NCBI RefSeq assembly: GCF_036346875.1
Contig: NZ_CP107852.1
Span: 6,324,001 to 6,388,000, forward strand
Direction: 5' to 3'
Length of the DNA: 64,000 bases
DNA from: Nocardia sp. NBC_00508
GTDB lineage: Bacteria > Actinomycetota > Actinomycetes > Mycobacteriales > Mycobacteriaceae
A program made the translations under genes and the position numbers. Under the pieces are notes generated by a model, which was given only the letters and a program-made list of their open reading frames with translations, made no database searches and was not told the DNA's origin. Below are positions 1 to 8,723 of this stretch, in pieces. Position 1 is the first letter of the stretch, and every line of letters begins with the position of its first letter.

Positions 1-914
1 TCTCGTTCGCCGAGCACCCGGTGCGCGCTTTCCTCTGGCAGCGCCTCGGCCTGCGCGTCCCGGAGCACGAGGAGGACATCGCCGAGCGGCTGCCCATCGA
101 ACTCGACGGTCTGGCCAAGTGGGAAGTGGGCGAGCGCCTCCTCGCCGCACGCCTGACCGGCGCGGACCCGGTGGGCCTGCGGGCGGCGGAATGGCGGCGC
201 GGCACGTTGCCGCCCTTCGGTTTCGGCGCGGCCGTCCTCGACGAGGTCGAGCACACCGTGGACCGGTTGGTGCGCGCCGCACAGGCGGACTACGCGGGCG
301 CCGCGCGTGCCGTGGACATCGCGGTGGATCTGGGCAACGGACGCAGGCTCACCGGCACCGTGCCGGAGGTGCGCGGTGAAACCCTGGTCCGCACCACTTT
401 CTCCCGGCTCGCCCCGAAACATCGGATCGGCGCGTGGGTTTCGCTGCTGGCGCTGGCCGTGACCGAGGATAGGTCGTGGCGCGCGGTGAGCACCGGCCGT
501 GGCCAATTCGGCCGTCCCGCATGGCGGTGCGAGCTCGCCGCGCCCGAGATGCCTGCGGCCAGGGAGATCCTGCGCGAGCTCGTCACCCTGCGCGACGCGG
601 GGCTGACCGAACCGCTGCCGGTCGCGCCCACCGCCACCGCGGTTTACGCCGAGCGCCGCTTCCGCGGGGCGAGCACCGACGACGCGATCGCGGCGGCGGA
701 ACGTGAATTCAACGGCGGCCCCAATGGTCCCGGCCACTTCGGCGACCACACCGACCGCCATCTGCGCTACGTCTGGGGTTCGGCACCGCGGCTCGACGAC
801 CTCATGGCGGCGCCCGCCCCCGCGGGCGGGCCGGGGGAAACCACCCGCTTCGGCGAGCTGGCCCGGCGCATCTGGGCTCCGCTGCTGGCCCAGGAAAGCC
901 AGGGGCAGCCGTGA
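1..914 (+). CDS. recC: RecBCD exonuclease V gamma subunit RecC, C-terminal part
   Basis: The open frame enters from the left edge, so only about the last 300 residues of RecC are present. The first residues include HPVRAFLWQRLG, a conserved RecC stretch, and the tail holds the C-terminal domain that contacts RecB and RecD. RecC recognises Chi and guides the strands in the RecBCD helicase-nuclease, which processes double-strand breaks. Here recC, recB and recD follow in order on the same strand. An internal GTG at 21 is not the start, because the frame is open upstream. It ends with TGA at 912-914. RecB starts about 240 bases later, a wider gap than the usual near-overlap; no convincing gene lies in that gap. 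Confidence 0.93.
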   Translation, partial: SFAEHPVRAFLWQRLGLRVPEHEEDIAERLPIELDGLAKWEVGERLLAARLTGADPVGLRAAEWRRGTLPPFGFGAAVLDEVEHTVDRLVRAAQADYAGAARAVDIAVDLGNGRRLTGTVPEVRGETLVRTTFSRLAPKHRIGAWVSLLALAVTEDRSWRAVSTGRGQFGRPAWRCELAAPEMPAAREILRELVTLRDAGLTEPLPVAPTATAVYAERRFRGASTDDAIAAAEREFNGGPNGPGHFGDHTDRHLRYVWGSAPRLDDLMAAPAPAGGPGETTRFGELARRIWAPLLAQESQGQP

Positions 915-1155
915 CCGGTCATGCTGCGGCCGGTCTGCGCCACCGATTGCGAGCGGCTGGGTGCGAAGGGGTGGAATACACCGCCGCGGCGCGTGTTGGT
1001 CGCCCCTCGGCGGTCGAGTGCACGGCAGAATGGCAGCTCGGACAGTCGCGTTCGGCCGCATCGACGAACCAGGCCCGCGCGGCGTGGCCGGTCCACCGCG
1101 TGCTCGCGATGTCCGCGGACCGCGTGACGTCCGGCCACGCAGGAGGGAGGCACGC

Positions 1156-4100
1156 GTGACCATTCAGGAAACCTCCTTCATCGCGCCCGCGTTCGGCACG
1201 GCCGACGCGTTCGAGCCGTACGGGCCGTTGCCGACCGGAACGACCGCGCTGGAAGCCAGCGCGGGGACCGGCAAGACGCATGCCATCGTCGGGCTGGCCG
1301 TACGCTACGTCGCCGAGGCGGGCATCGAGGTGTCCCGGCTGCTGCTGGTGACGTTCAGCCGCGCCGCGACCCAGGAGCTGCGGGAGCGCACCCGCGACCG
1401 GTTCGTCGCCGTCGCCGCCGGATTGGCCGACCCGGACGCGGCGCGGGCACACGCCGACGAGCTGGTCCGGTACCTGGCCGACGCCGACGAAGGGGAGGTC
1501 CGGCTGCGGCAGCGGCGCCTGCTGACGGCGCTGTCGGATTTCGACGCGGGCACCATCGCGACCACGCACAGCTTCTGCCAGCGGATGCTCGACGAGCTCG
1601 GGTTCGCGGGCGAACACGATCCCGGCACCCGGCTGGTGGAGTCCGTCGACGACCTCGTCGCCACGGTCGTCGACGACCTGTACCTCCACCGCTACGCCCG
1701 TGCCGAACCTCCGTTCCCGGTGAAGGAAGCCCGCACACTCGCTCTGGCCGCGGTGCGGGACCGGCACGCGGTGCTCGTCCCCGATGGGGAGTCCGGTGCG
1801 AGCGAGCGGGTGGCGTTCGCGCGCGCCGCCCGCGCGGAGACCGAACGACGCAAACGGCTGACCGGGCTGCGCGATTTCGACGACCTGCTGGTGCTGCTGC
1901 ACGACGTGCTCGCCGATCCGGAGCACGGCCCGCGCGCCTGCCGCCGCATCCGCGCCCGCTACCGGGTCGCTCTGGTCGACGAGTTCCAGGACACCGACCC
2001 GCTGCAATGGGACATCCTGCGCAGGTCGTTCCACGGACACACCACCCTGGTCCTGGTCGGTGATCCGAAGCAGGCGATCTACGCCTTCCGCGGCGCCGAG
2101 GTGCTCAGCTACCTGGACGCGGTCGCGCACGCGGGCACCCGCAAGGAGCTCACCACCAACTGGCGCAGCGATGCGGGACTGCTGGCCGCCCTGGACCACC
2201 TGCAGGGCGGTGCGGCGCTGGGGCACAAGGAGATCGGCGTGCATCCGGTCACCGCGACCAGGCCGTGGTCGCGGTTGTCCGGTCCGGACGAGCTGACCAC
2301 CCCGATGCGCGTCCGGTGCCTGCCCCGCACCGGCGCCGGGCCGCTGAACAAGTCCGGGTTCCCGTCCGTCGGCCGCATGCGGGCCGAGGTCGCCGACGAT
2401 CTGGCCGCGGACATCGTCCGCCTTCTCGAATCGGGTGTGTTGCTCGACGCGAAAGCCGAGCCCGTCGTCTCCGCGGCGGATTCGAGCGCCTCGCTGCCCG
2501 GAGACGCGGCGCGCAGGCCGATCGGACCCGGTGATGTCGCGGTGCTGGTGCGGACCCGCTCGCAGATCGACGTGGTACGCGCCGCGCTGGACCGCGTCGG
2601 CGTCCCCTCCGTGCTCGCCGGCGGCATCAGCGTCTTCGCGACCAGCAGTGCGAGCGACTGGCTGTGGGTGCTGCGGGCGCTGGAACAGCCGCACCGTGGC
2701 GACCGGGTGCGGCTGGCCGCGTGCACCCCGCTGTTCGGCGTCACCGCGGCCGAGATCGATAGCGGCGGAGCCGATCTCGTCGGGCGGATCAGTGCGCAGT
2801 TGCGCGAGGCCGCGCGGCTGTTCACTCGTGCCGGATTCGCGGCCGTCTTCGAGCAGATCGCCGCCGAAGCCCGCCTGGCGCAGCGGCTGCTCGCCGTGGA
2901 GAACGGGGAGCGCCTGCTCACCGACCTGCGGCACATCGCGCAACTGCTCGACCAGGTCGCGCTCAGCGAGGGACTCGGGCTGACCGCGCTCACCCGATGG
3001 CTGGCCGACCGGGTCCGCGATCCGGCCTCCGGCGCCGTCGCCGACCGCAGCCGCAGGCTGGACCGGGACGCCGCCGCCGTGCAGATCGCGACCGTGCACG
3101 CCAGCAAGGGGCTGGAATTCCCGGTCGTCTACCTGCCGTTCGCCTGGGACAGCGCGAAGAACCCGTACCCCGCGACGCTGCTGTTCCACGACGACGACGG
3201 GGCGCGCGTGCTCGACGTGGGCGGCCAGGACGCCCCGGGCTACGCCGAACGCAAGGCACGCAGCGAAGCCGAGGAGGCGGGCGAGGAGCTGCGGTTGTTG
3301 TACGTCGCGCTCACGCGGGCGATGTGCCAGATCGTCGCTTGGTGGGCGCCGGCGATCACCACCGCGGCCTCCCCGCTGCACCGGATGGTCTTCGGGCGAG
3401 CCGACCGCGGCGCCGCGGTCGCCGCGCGCGCCACCGTGCCCGCGGATGCCGTTGCCGGGTCCGCCCTTTCGGCCTGGGCGGAGGACGCGGGAGCGGCGAT
3501 CTCGGTGACGGCGGTGGCAGGAAGCGACGACGCCGAGATCCGGCGGGTGCGTACCGAGCCCGCGCTCGGCGAGCTGGCGACCGCGCGGTTCGACCGCGTC
3601 CTGGACCAGCAGTGGCGGCGCACCTCGTACTCGGCGCTCACCGCGTCGGCGCACGGACCCGCCGTGCTCGACACCGACAGTGAACCAGAGGACGCCAGGG
3701 GTCCCGGGGACGAGCCCGCGAGCACGCCGCCGATCGGCGCCGAGCCGGAGCCGACCGGAGCCGCCTCGCTGATGAACGCGCTGCCCTACGGCGCAGAGTT
3801 CGGCACCCTCGTGCACGGCGTGCTGGAACGGATCGACACCGATCGTGCCGATCTGGCGACCGAGGTGGGCGCACGCTGCCGCGCGGCGGTCGCGGAGCTG
3901 ATGGCCGAGGCAGACCCCGAACAGCTCGCCACCGCGCTGCTCGCGGTGCTGCGGACGCCGCTCGAGGGCGGCTGTCTGGCCGACGTCGCCGGCCGCGACC
4001 GCCTCACCGAGCTCGAGTTCGAACTGCCGCTGGCGGGTGGCGACCGGACCGGCGCCACCGCGGCGACGCTGCGACGGATCGCCGACCTGCTGCGTGCCCA

Positions 4101-4557
4101 CCTCCCGGCGGACGACGACCTGTACGGATACGCGGACCTCGTGGCAGGCTTGGCGGACATCCCGCTGCGTGGCTACCTGACCGGCAGCATCGACGCGGTG
4201 CTGCGTGTCACGGACGGCGCGGCGCCACGGTTCGTCATCGTGGACTACAAGACCAATCGGCTGGGCACCGGCGATCTCACCGTCGCGCACTACACGCGCG
4301 ATCGGATGGCCGCCGAGATGTCGCGCTCCCACTATCCGCTCCAGGCGCTGCTGTATTCCGTTGCGCTGCATCGATATCTGCGCTGGCGACTGCCGGGCTA
4401 CGACCCGGCGCGCCACCTCGGCGGCGTTCGATACCTGTTCGTGCGCGGCATGATCGGACCGGCGACGCCGCCCGGCTGTGGTGTCTTCGACTGGTACCCG
4501 CCCGCCGATCTGGTCGTCGCACTGTCGGCGCTGCTGGCCGGGGAGACCGCAGGATGA
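1156..4557 (+). CDS. recB: RecBCD exonuclease V beta subunit RecB
   Basis: RecB is the 3'-5' helicase and the nuclease of RecBCD. The 1133-residue product has a Walker A motif (EASAGTGKT, about residues 33-41), a helicase Walker B (VDEFQDTDPLQ, near 275), a late motif around ATVHASKGLEFP, and a C-terminal RecB-type nuclease with LVHGVLERID, GSIDAVLR and DYKTN (about residue 1030), which supply the metal and lysine ligands. I chose GTG 1156 because AGGAGGG lies at 1141-1147 and the family N-terminus aligns from there. The frame stays open back to 703, but that extension overlaps recC and has low-complexity translation. The gene ends in an ATGA overlap with recD, so the two are translationally coupled. 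Confidence 0.95.
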   Translation: MTIQETSFIAPAFGTADAFEPYGPLPTGTTALEASAGTGKTHAIVGLAVRYVAEAGIEVSRLLLVTFSRAATQELRERTRDRFVAVAAGLADPDAARAHADELVRYLADADEGEVRLRQRRLLTALSDFDAGTIATTHSFCQRMLDELGFAGEHDPGTRLVESVDDLVATVVDDLYLHRYARAEPPFPVKEARTLALAAVRDRHAVLVPDGESGASERVAFARAARAETERRKRLTGLRDFDDLLVLLHDVLADPEHGPRACRRIRARYRVALVDEFQDTDPLQWDILRRSFHGHTTLVLVGDPKQAIYAFRGAEVLSYLDAVAHAGTRKELTTNWRSDAGLLAALDHLQGGAALGHKEIGVHPVTATRPWSRLSGPDELTTPMRVRCLPRTGAGPLNKSGFPSVGRMRAEVADDLAADIVRLLESGVLLDAKAEPVVSAADSSASLPGDAARRPIGPGDVAVLVRTRSQIDVVRAALDRVGVPSVLAGGISVFATSSASDWLWVLRALEQPHRGDRVRLAACTPLFGVTAAEIDSGGADLVGRISAQLREAARLFTRAGFAAVFEQIAAEARLAQRLLAVENGERLLTDLRHIAQLLDQVALSEGLGLTALTRWLADRVRDPASGAVADRSRRLDRDAAAVQIATVHASKGLEFPVVYLPFAWDSAKNPYPATLLFHDDDGARVLDVGGQDAPGYAERKARSEAEEAGEELRLLYVALTRAMCQIVAWWAPAITTAASPLHRMVFGRADRGAAVAARATVPADAVAGSALSAWAEDAGAAISVTAVAGSDDAEIRRVRTEPALGELATARFDRVLDQQWRRTSYSALTASAHGPAVLDTDSEPEDARGPGDEPASTPPIGAEPEPTGAASLMNALPYGAEFGTLVHGVLERIDTDRADLATEVGARCRAAVAELMAEADPEQLATALLAVLRTPLEGGCLADVAGRDRLTELEFELPLAGGDRTGATAATLRRIADLLRAHLPADDDLYGYADLVAGLADIPLRGYLTGSIDAVLRVTDGAAPRFVIVDYKTNRLGTGDLTVAHYTRDRMAAEMSRSHYPLQALLYSVALHRYLRWRLPGYDPARHLGGVRYLFVRGMIGPATPPGCGVFDWYPPADLVVALSALLAGETAG

Positions 4558-6455
4558 CATCGATCCAAGTGGCGCAGCGGGGAACCGGCCTGCTGCGTAC
4601 GTTCAACGAGGCGGGTGTGCTGTCGGCCGCCGACGTGCACGTGGCGCTGCGGCTGGGCAGGCTGGGCCGGGAACCCGCCGAGCAGGTGCTGTTCGCGGCG
4701 GCGCTGGCCGTGCGGGCGGTGCGTTCCGGCTCGGTGTGCCTGGAACTGCACCGGATGCGGGAGATCGGCGTCGACGCCGACGAAACCTGGGACGCGGGCA
4801 TCGATCCGGCGACGCTGCCGTGGCCGGACATCGCGGCGGTGGTCGCCGCGCTGCGGGTCAGCCCGCTGGTGTGCGGCGGACCGGCGGGGCCGCTGCGGCC
4901 GCTGCGGTTGGTGGAATCCCAGGGGCCGGGCGATTCGGGTCCGCTGCTCTACCTGGATCGGTACTACCGGCAGGAGCAGACGATCCGCCGGGTGCTCACC
5001 GAGCGATCCGCCCACCACCCGGTAGCCGACCCGCGGATCGTGCGCCGCGAATTGGATCGGTTGTTCGACGCATCGGCCGCAGCGGCGCCGGATCGCCAGC
5101 GCCTGGCTGCCGCGCTCGCCGCGACGCATTGGACCACCGTGGTGGCGGGCGGTCCCGGCACCGGGAAGACCCACACGATCGCGCGGATCATCGCGCTGCT
5201 GGCCGCACACCGCAAGGCCGAGCCGAAGCTGCCCGCGCTGCGCATCGCGCTGGCCGCGCCGACCGGCAAAGCGGCCGCGCGGCTGCAGGAAGCCGTTCGC
5301 GAGCAAGCCGATTCGCTCGGGTTACCGGAACTCACCGCCGCGACGCTGCATCGGCTGCTCGGCTGGCAACGCGGCCGCGGCACCCGTTTCAGACATCACG
5401 AGTTCAATCGCCTGCCCTACGACGTGATCGTGGTCGACGAGACGTCGATGGTCTCGCTCACCATGATGAGCAGGCTGTTGGCCGCGCTGCGCCCGGACAC
5501 CCGCCTGGTCCTGGTCGGCGACCCGGACCAGCTCGCCTCGGTCGACGCGGGTGCCGTGCTGGCCGACCTCGTCGCCGGACCGGTCGCCGCCACCCCGAAC
5601 CCGGTACTCGACCAGATTCTCGGCCCGGAAACGGCAGCGTCCGCCGATCATGCGGAAGCGCTGACCGCGCTGGAGCGGACCCGTCTGCGCGGCGGCATCG
5701 TGCGATTGACCCGCGGCCGCAGATTCGGCGGCCGGATCGCCGACTTGGCCGTCGCGGTGCGGGCCGGTGACGCGGACGCCGCCCTCGCGCTGCTGCGTGC
5801 CGGCGGCGACGAACTCTCGCTGAGCGGGCCCGATGACCTGACCGCGGTGCGTGCGGACGTCGTCCGTGCGGCGGACGCGGTCACCGGCGCGGCGCTCGAG
5901 GGTGATGCGGCGGGTGCGCTCAGCGCGCTGGAATCGCACCGGTTGCTGTGCGCGCATCGCCAAGGGCCTTTCGGCGTCGAACGCTGGGACCGGATGGCCG
6001 CCGAGTGGGCCGCTGGCGGGGGAGCGGGTCCCGACGCCTACCAGGCGCCGTGGTACCCCGGCCAGCCGCTGCTGGTGACCGCGAACGATCACGAGGCGCG
6101 CATCTACAACGGCGACACCGGCGTCGTCGTGCGCATGCCCGACGGTTCACTACGGGCGGCGCTGCAACGCGGCAGCGAACCGTACCTGGTGCATCCCACC
6201 CAATTCCCCGCGGTGGTGACGGTCTTCGCCATGACCATCCACCGCAGCCAGGGCAGCCAGTACGACACCGTCTCCATCGTGCTGCCCGAGCCCGAGTCGA
6301 CCCTGCTGACCAGGGAACTGCTCTACACCTCGATCACCAGGGCCCGCCGCCACGTGCGGATCATCGGAACCGAGGAGTCCATCCGCGCCGGCATCGCGCG
6401 CCGCGTGCTGCGCGCCAGCGGACTGTCGCGGCAGGAAGGGAAACCGCGTCCCTGA
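4554..6455 (+). CDS. recD: RecBCD exonuclease V alpha subunit RecD
   Basis: RecD is the 5'-3' helicase motor of RecBCD. The 633-residue protein has an N-terminal adaptor domain, Walker A GGPGTGKTHT (about 199-208), a Walker B region VVDETSMVSL (near 293), GDPDQLASV, and the C-terminal UvrD-like motifs around MTIHRSQGSQYDTV and LLYTSITRARRHVRI. Length and motif order fit the family. Its ATG overlaps the recB stop by four bases. After its stop there are 40 bases before the sigma factor gene, so the downstream repair genes may share transcripts with recBCD. Confidence 0.95.
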   Translation: MTSIQVAQRGTGLLRTFNEAGVLSAADVHVALRLGRLGREPAEQVLFAAALAVRAVRSGSVCLELHRMREIGVDADETWDAGIDPATLPWPDIAAVVAALRVSPLVCGGPAGPLRPLRLVESQGPGDSGPLLYLDRYYRQEQTIRRVLTERSAHHPVADPRIVRRELDRLFDASAAAAPDRQRLAAALAATHWTTVVAGGPGTGKTHTIARIIALLAAHRKAEPKLPALRIALAAPTGKAAARLQEAVREQADSLGLPELTAATLHRLLGWQRGRGTRFRHHEFNRLPYDVIVVDETSMVSLTMMSRLLAALRPDTRLVLVGDPDQLASVDAGAVLADLVAGPVAATPNPVLDQILGPETAASADHAEALTALERTRLRGGIVRLTRGRRFGGRIADLAVAVRAGDADAALALLRAGGDELSLSGPDDLTAVRADVVRAADAVTGAALEGDAAGALSALESHRLLCAHRQGPFGVERWDRMAAEWAAGGGAGPDAYQAPWYPGQPLLVTANDHEARIYNGDTGVVVRMPDGSLRAALQRGSEPYLVHPTQFPAVVTVFAMTIHRSQGSQYDTVSIVLPEPESTLLTRELLYTSITRARRHVRIIGTEESIRAGIARRVLRASGLSRQEGKPRP

Positions 6456-6495
6456 TGAAATCTCACGTTCGCGCCGCCCGCGGCGTCTACCCGGT

Positions 6496-6975
6496 GTGAG
6501 TCTCCCCCCGTTCGAGGAAATAGTGGCCGAGTACGGCCCGATGGTGTTGCGCGTCTGCCGGGCGGTGCTCGGTCCGTCCGACGCGGCCGACGCGTGGTCG
6601 GAGACGTTTCTCTCGGCCCTGCGCGCGTTTCCCGGCCTCTCCTCGGACACGAACATCGAAGCGTGGCTGGTCACGATCGCGCACCGCCGCGCGATCGACG
6701 TCGGCCGGTCGCTCAGCCGCGCGCCCGTGCCGGCCGCGACGCTGCCGGAACGTCCCGCCGCCGACCCCGACCCAGCCGACTACGACCCCGATCTCTGGGC
6801 CGCTCTGCGCGCGCTGCCGACCAAGCAGCGCCAAGCGGTCGCCTACCACTACCTGGCCGGGCTTCCGCACGCGGAGATCGCCGAACTGCTCGGCAATTCC
6901 CCCGACGCCGCCCGCCGCGCCGCTGCGGACGGCCTGAAGACCCTGCGCAAGCTCTACCCAAAGGATCAAGCATGA
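6496..6975 (+). CDS. ECF-type RNA polymerase sigma factor
   Basis: A small 159-residue sigma-70 family protein. Region 2 spans about residues 10-60 (EYGPMVLRVCRAVLGPSDAA, then SAWS-like and AHRRAIDVGRSLS segments) and region 4 spans about 110-155, with LPTKQRQAVAYHYLAGLPHA and an HTH ending in AADGLKTLRKLY. It would direct RNA polymerase to a small regulon. No anti-sigma gene is adjacent. Its stop overlaps the start of ogt (ATGA), so it is co-translated with a DNA alkyltransferase and probably serves an alkylation-damage response; that link is inferred from context. The start is GTG 6496; an ATG at 6541 would remove part of region 2 and is less likely. Confidence 0.85.
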   Translation: MSLPPFEEIVAEYGPMVLRVCRAVLGPSDAADAWSETFLSALRAFPGLSSDTNIEAWLVTIAHRRAIDVGRSLSRAPVPAATLPERPAADPDPADYDPDLWAALRALPTKQRQAVAYHYLAGLPHAEIAELLGNSPDAARRAAADGLKTLRKLYPKDQA

Positions 6976-7589
6976 TGGCCACTCTCGATCGCGGCGACCT
7001 GAACGGGCTGTCGCGCGCGCTGACTCCCGACGCCGACCTGCTCGCCACCCTGCACGCGCGATTGGTGGCCGAAGCGCAGGCCGCGGATCTGCTCGATGTC
7101 GCCTATCGCACGGTCGACACCCCGGTGGGCGCGCTGCTGCTGGCCGCCACGCCTGCGGGCCTGGTCCGCGTCGCCTATCCCACCGAGGACCACGACGCGG
7201 TGCTCGCCATGCTGTCCGCGCGGATCAGCCCGCGGATACTCGCGGCGCCCGCGCGGCTGGACGCCGCGGTGCGGCAGATCGACGAATACTTCACCGGTGC
7301 TCGAACGCATTTCGATCTGCCGCTGGATCTCCGGCTGACGGCGGGGTTCCGCCGCCAGGTGATCGAGCATCTGCCCGCCATCGGTTATGGGCAGCGCGCG
7401 AGTTACGGCGCGGTGGCCGCGGCCGTCGGCAACCCACGCGCCGTGCGGGCGGTCGGCTCCGCGTGTGCACACAACCCGCTGCCCGTAGTGATTCCTTGCC
7501 ACCGGGTGGTGCGCGGCGACGGGTCCATCGGACAGTACGTCGGCGGCGTCACCGCGAAGCACACCCTGCTGAATCTGGAGGCGGCGTGA
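6972..7589 (+). CDS. ogt: Methylated-DNA--protein-cysteine methyltransferase
   Basis: This 205-residue protein removes O6-alkyl groups from guanine by irreversible transfer to its own cysteine. The active site is VIPCHRVV, with Cys176 acceptor, preceded by the DNA-binding helix around RASYGAVAAAVGNPRAVRAVG. An extra N-terminal stretch of about 45 residues precedes the usual fold. ATG 6972 overlaps the sigma factor stop. An upstream extension of the frame to 6594 lies inside the sigma gene and is rejected. The 2OG oxygenase and Ada-like zinc domain genes follow on the same strand, so this is the C-Ada function in a split adaptive-response set. Confidence 0.93.
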   Translation: MMATLDRGDLNGLSRALTPDADLLATLHARLVAEAQAADLLDVAYRTVDTPVGALLLAATPAGLVRVAYPTEDHDAVLAMLSARISPRILAAPARLDAAVRQIDEYFTGARTHFDLPLDLRLTAGFRRQVIEHLPAIGYGQRASYGAVAAAVGNPRAVRAVGSACAHNPLPVVIPCHRVVRGDGSIGQYVGGVTAKHTLLNLEAA

Positions 7590-7635
7590 GCGAGCACACC
7601 ATAGTGCCGAAGTCGAGTGTCAGTGCGGTGCGGGC

Positions 7636-8379
7636 ATGACCGGGCAGACGTGGAGGCGGTCGGAAGACGCTGCGGCCCTGGCGGATCGGGTCGATGCCCA
7701 ACCGTGGTCGGGGCTGCTCGAGGAGCTCGACGCCTACGGCTGCGCGGCCGGCGGGCCCATCCTCACTCCGGACGAGTGTGCCGAGTTCAGCGCGATGTGG
7801 GACGACACTGCACGCTTCCGGGCGACCGTCGAGATGGCGCGCTACCGGTACGGCGAGGGCACCTACCGGTACTTCGCCGAACCGGTGCCCGAGCCGATCA
7901 TGACGCTGCGTGCGGCGTACTACCGGAAACTGCTGCCGCTGGCTCGATCTTGGGCCGAGCGGCTCGGTGATCCGGCCCCGTGGCCGGACGAGTTCGCCGA
8001 GTGGCTCGACGCCTGTCACGCCGCGGGACAGCGCAAGCCGACCCCGATCCTGTTGCGCTACACCGCGGGTGACTGGAACGCCCTGCACCGCGACCTCTAC
8101 GGCGACCTGGTCTTTCCGCTTCAGGTGGTCATCGGCCTGGATCGGCCCGGTACCGACCACACCGGCGGGGAATTCCTGATCGTGGAGCAACGGCCGCGCG
8201 CCCAGTCGAAAGCGACTGTCTCCGTGCTGGAACAGGGGCATGCGTTGATCTTCACCACCCGCGATCGTCCGATCCGGTCCAGCCGCGGGTGGTCGCGCGC
8301 TCCGGTCCGGCACGGTGTCAGCCGCGTGCGTAGCGGTCTGCGGCATACGCTCGGCCTCGTGCTGCACGACGCCGAATAG
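7636..8379 (+). CDS. 2OG-Fe(II) oxygenase, DNA-alkylation-repair type
   Basis: The 247-residue protein has the iron-binding facial triad of 2-oxoglutarate oxygenases: His151 and Asp153 in ALHRDLYGD and a distal His226 in VRHGVSRVRSG, with the following arginine as a likely 2-oxoglutarate ligand. It resembles the bacterial family annotated as an oxygenase of damaged DNA (Pfam Oxygenase-NA) rather than classic AlkB. The substrate is inferred from the neighbours: it lies 46 bases after ogt and is followed after 3 bases by an Ada-like zinc domain gene. ATG 7636 is the first good start. Confidence 0.8.
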   Translation: MTGQTWRRSEDAAALADRVDAQPWSGLLEELDAYGCAAGGPILTPDECAEFSAMWDDTARFRATVEMARYRYGEGTYRYFAEPVPEPIMTLRAAYYRKLLPLARSWAERLGDPAPWPDEFAEWLDACHAAGQRKPTPILLRYTAGDWNALHRDLYGDLVFPLQVVIGLDRPGTDHTGGEFLIVEQRPRAQSKATVSVLEQGHALIFTTRDRPIRSSRGWSRAPVRHGVSRVRSGLRHTLGLVLHDAE

Positions 8380-8382
8380 CCG

Positions 8383-8634
8383 GTGTACACGTTGCTCGGC
8401 GCCGACGGCCGACCGTACCGCAGCGCCACCCCTGGCCGGTACGGCGGCCACCGCCGCAGCCGGATCTACGGCCGCCTCGACTGCCCCTCGGCCCTGCGCG
8501 CCCTGGCTCGCGGCGCGTACCGCCCGTATAGGGTCTTCTTCGCCAGCGAGTCGGACGCGGTCGCCGCGGGCTACCGCCCCTGCGCGGTCTGCATGCCGGT
8601 GCGCTACGCCGCGTGGAAAGCGCTGCGGCGATAG
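8383..8634 (+). CDS. Stand-alone Ada-like zinc-binding domain protein
   Basis: An 83-residue protein that is essentially only the metal-binding fold of N-Ada: a YRVFFASESDAVAAGYRPC core followed by CAVC-MP. In Ada, four cysteines bind zinc and one accepts a methyl group from phosphotriesters. Here I count only three (Cys34, Cys67, Cys70), so the first CxxxC pair is reduced to one cysteine. It may bind metal with another ligand such as His23 and may have lost methyl acceptance. GTG 8383 lies 3 bases after the oxygenase stop, so the two are probably co-translated. The catalytic status is inference. Confidence 0.7.
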   Translation: MYTLLGADGRPYRSATPGRYGGHRRSRIYGRLDCPSALRALARGAYRPYRVFFASESDAVAAGYRPCAVCMPVRYAAWKALRR

Positions 8635-8723
8635 CGATGCCGGGGCATGTCTGGTGTGGCTCGCAGCGGATCGCAGGGACAACGAGCTGGTGGCCGTGGC
8701 GTCCACGGCCACCAGGTGCTCGA

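Noticed and set aside
919..4560. Very long open frame opposite recB, and similar long frames opposite the beta-lactone operon (11945-14839) and the Wadjet operon (53660-58618)
   Set aside because: These are antisense shadows of real genes in GC-rich DNA. Their translations are low-complexity and lack starts with ribosome sites or known domains.
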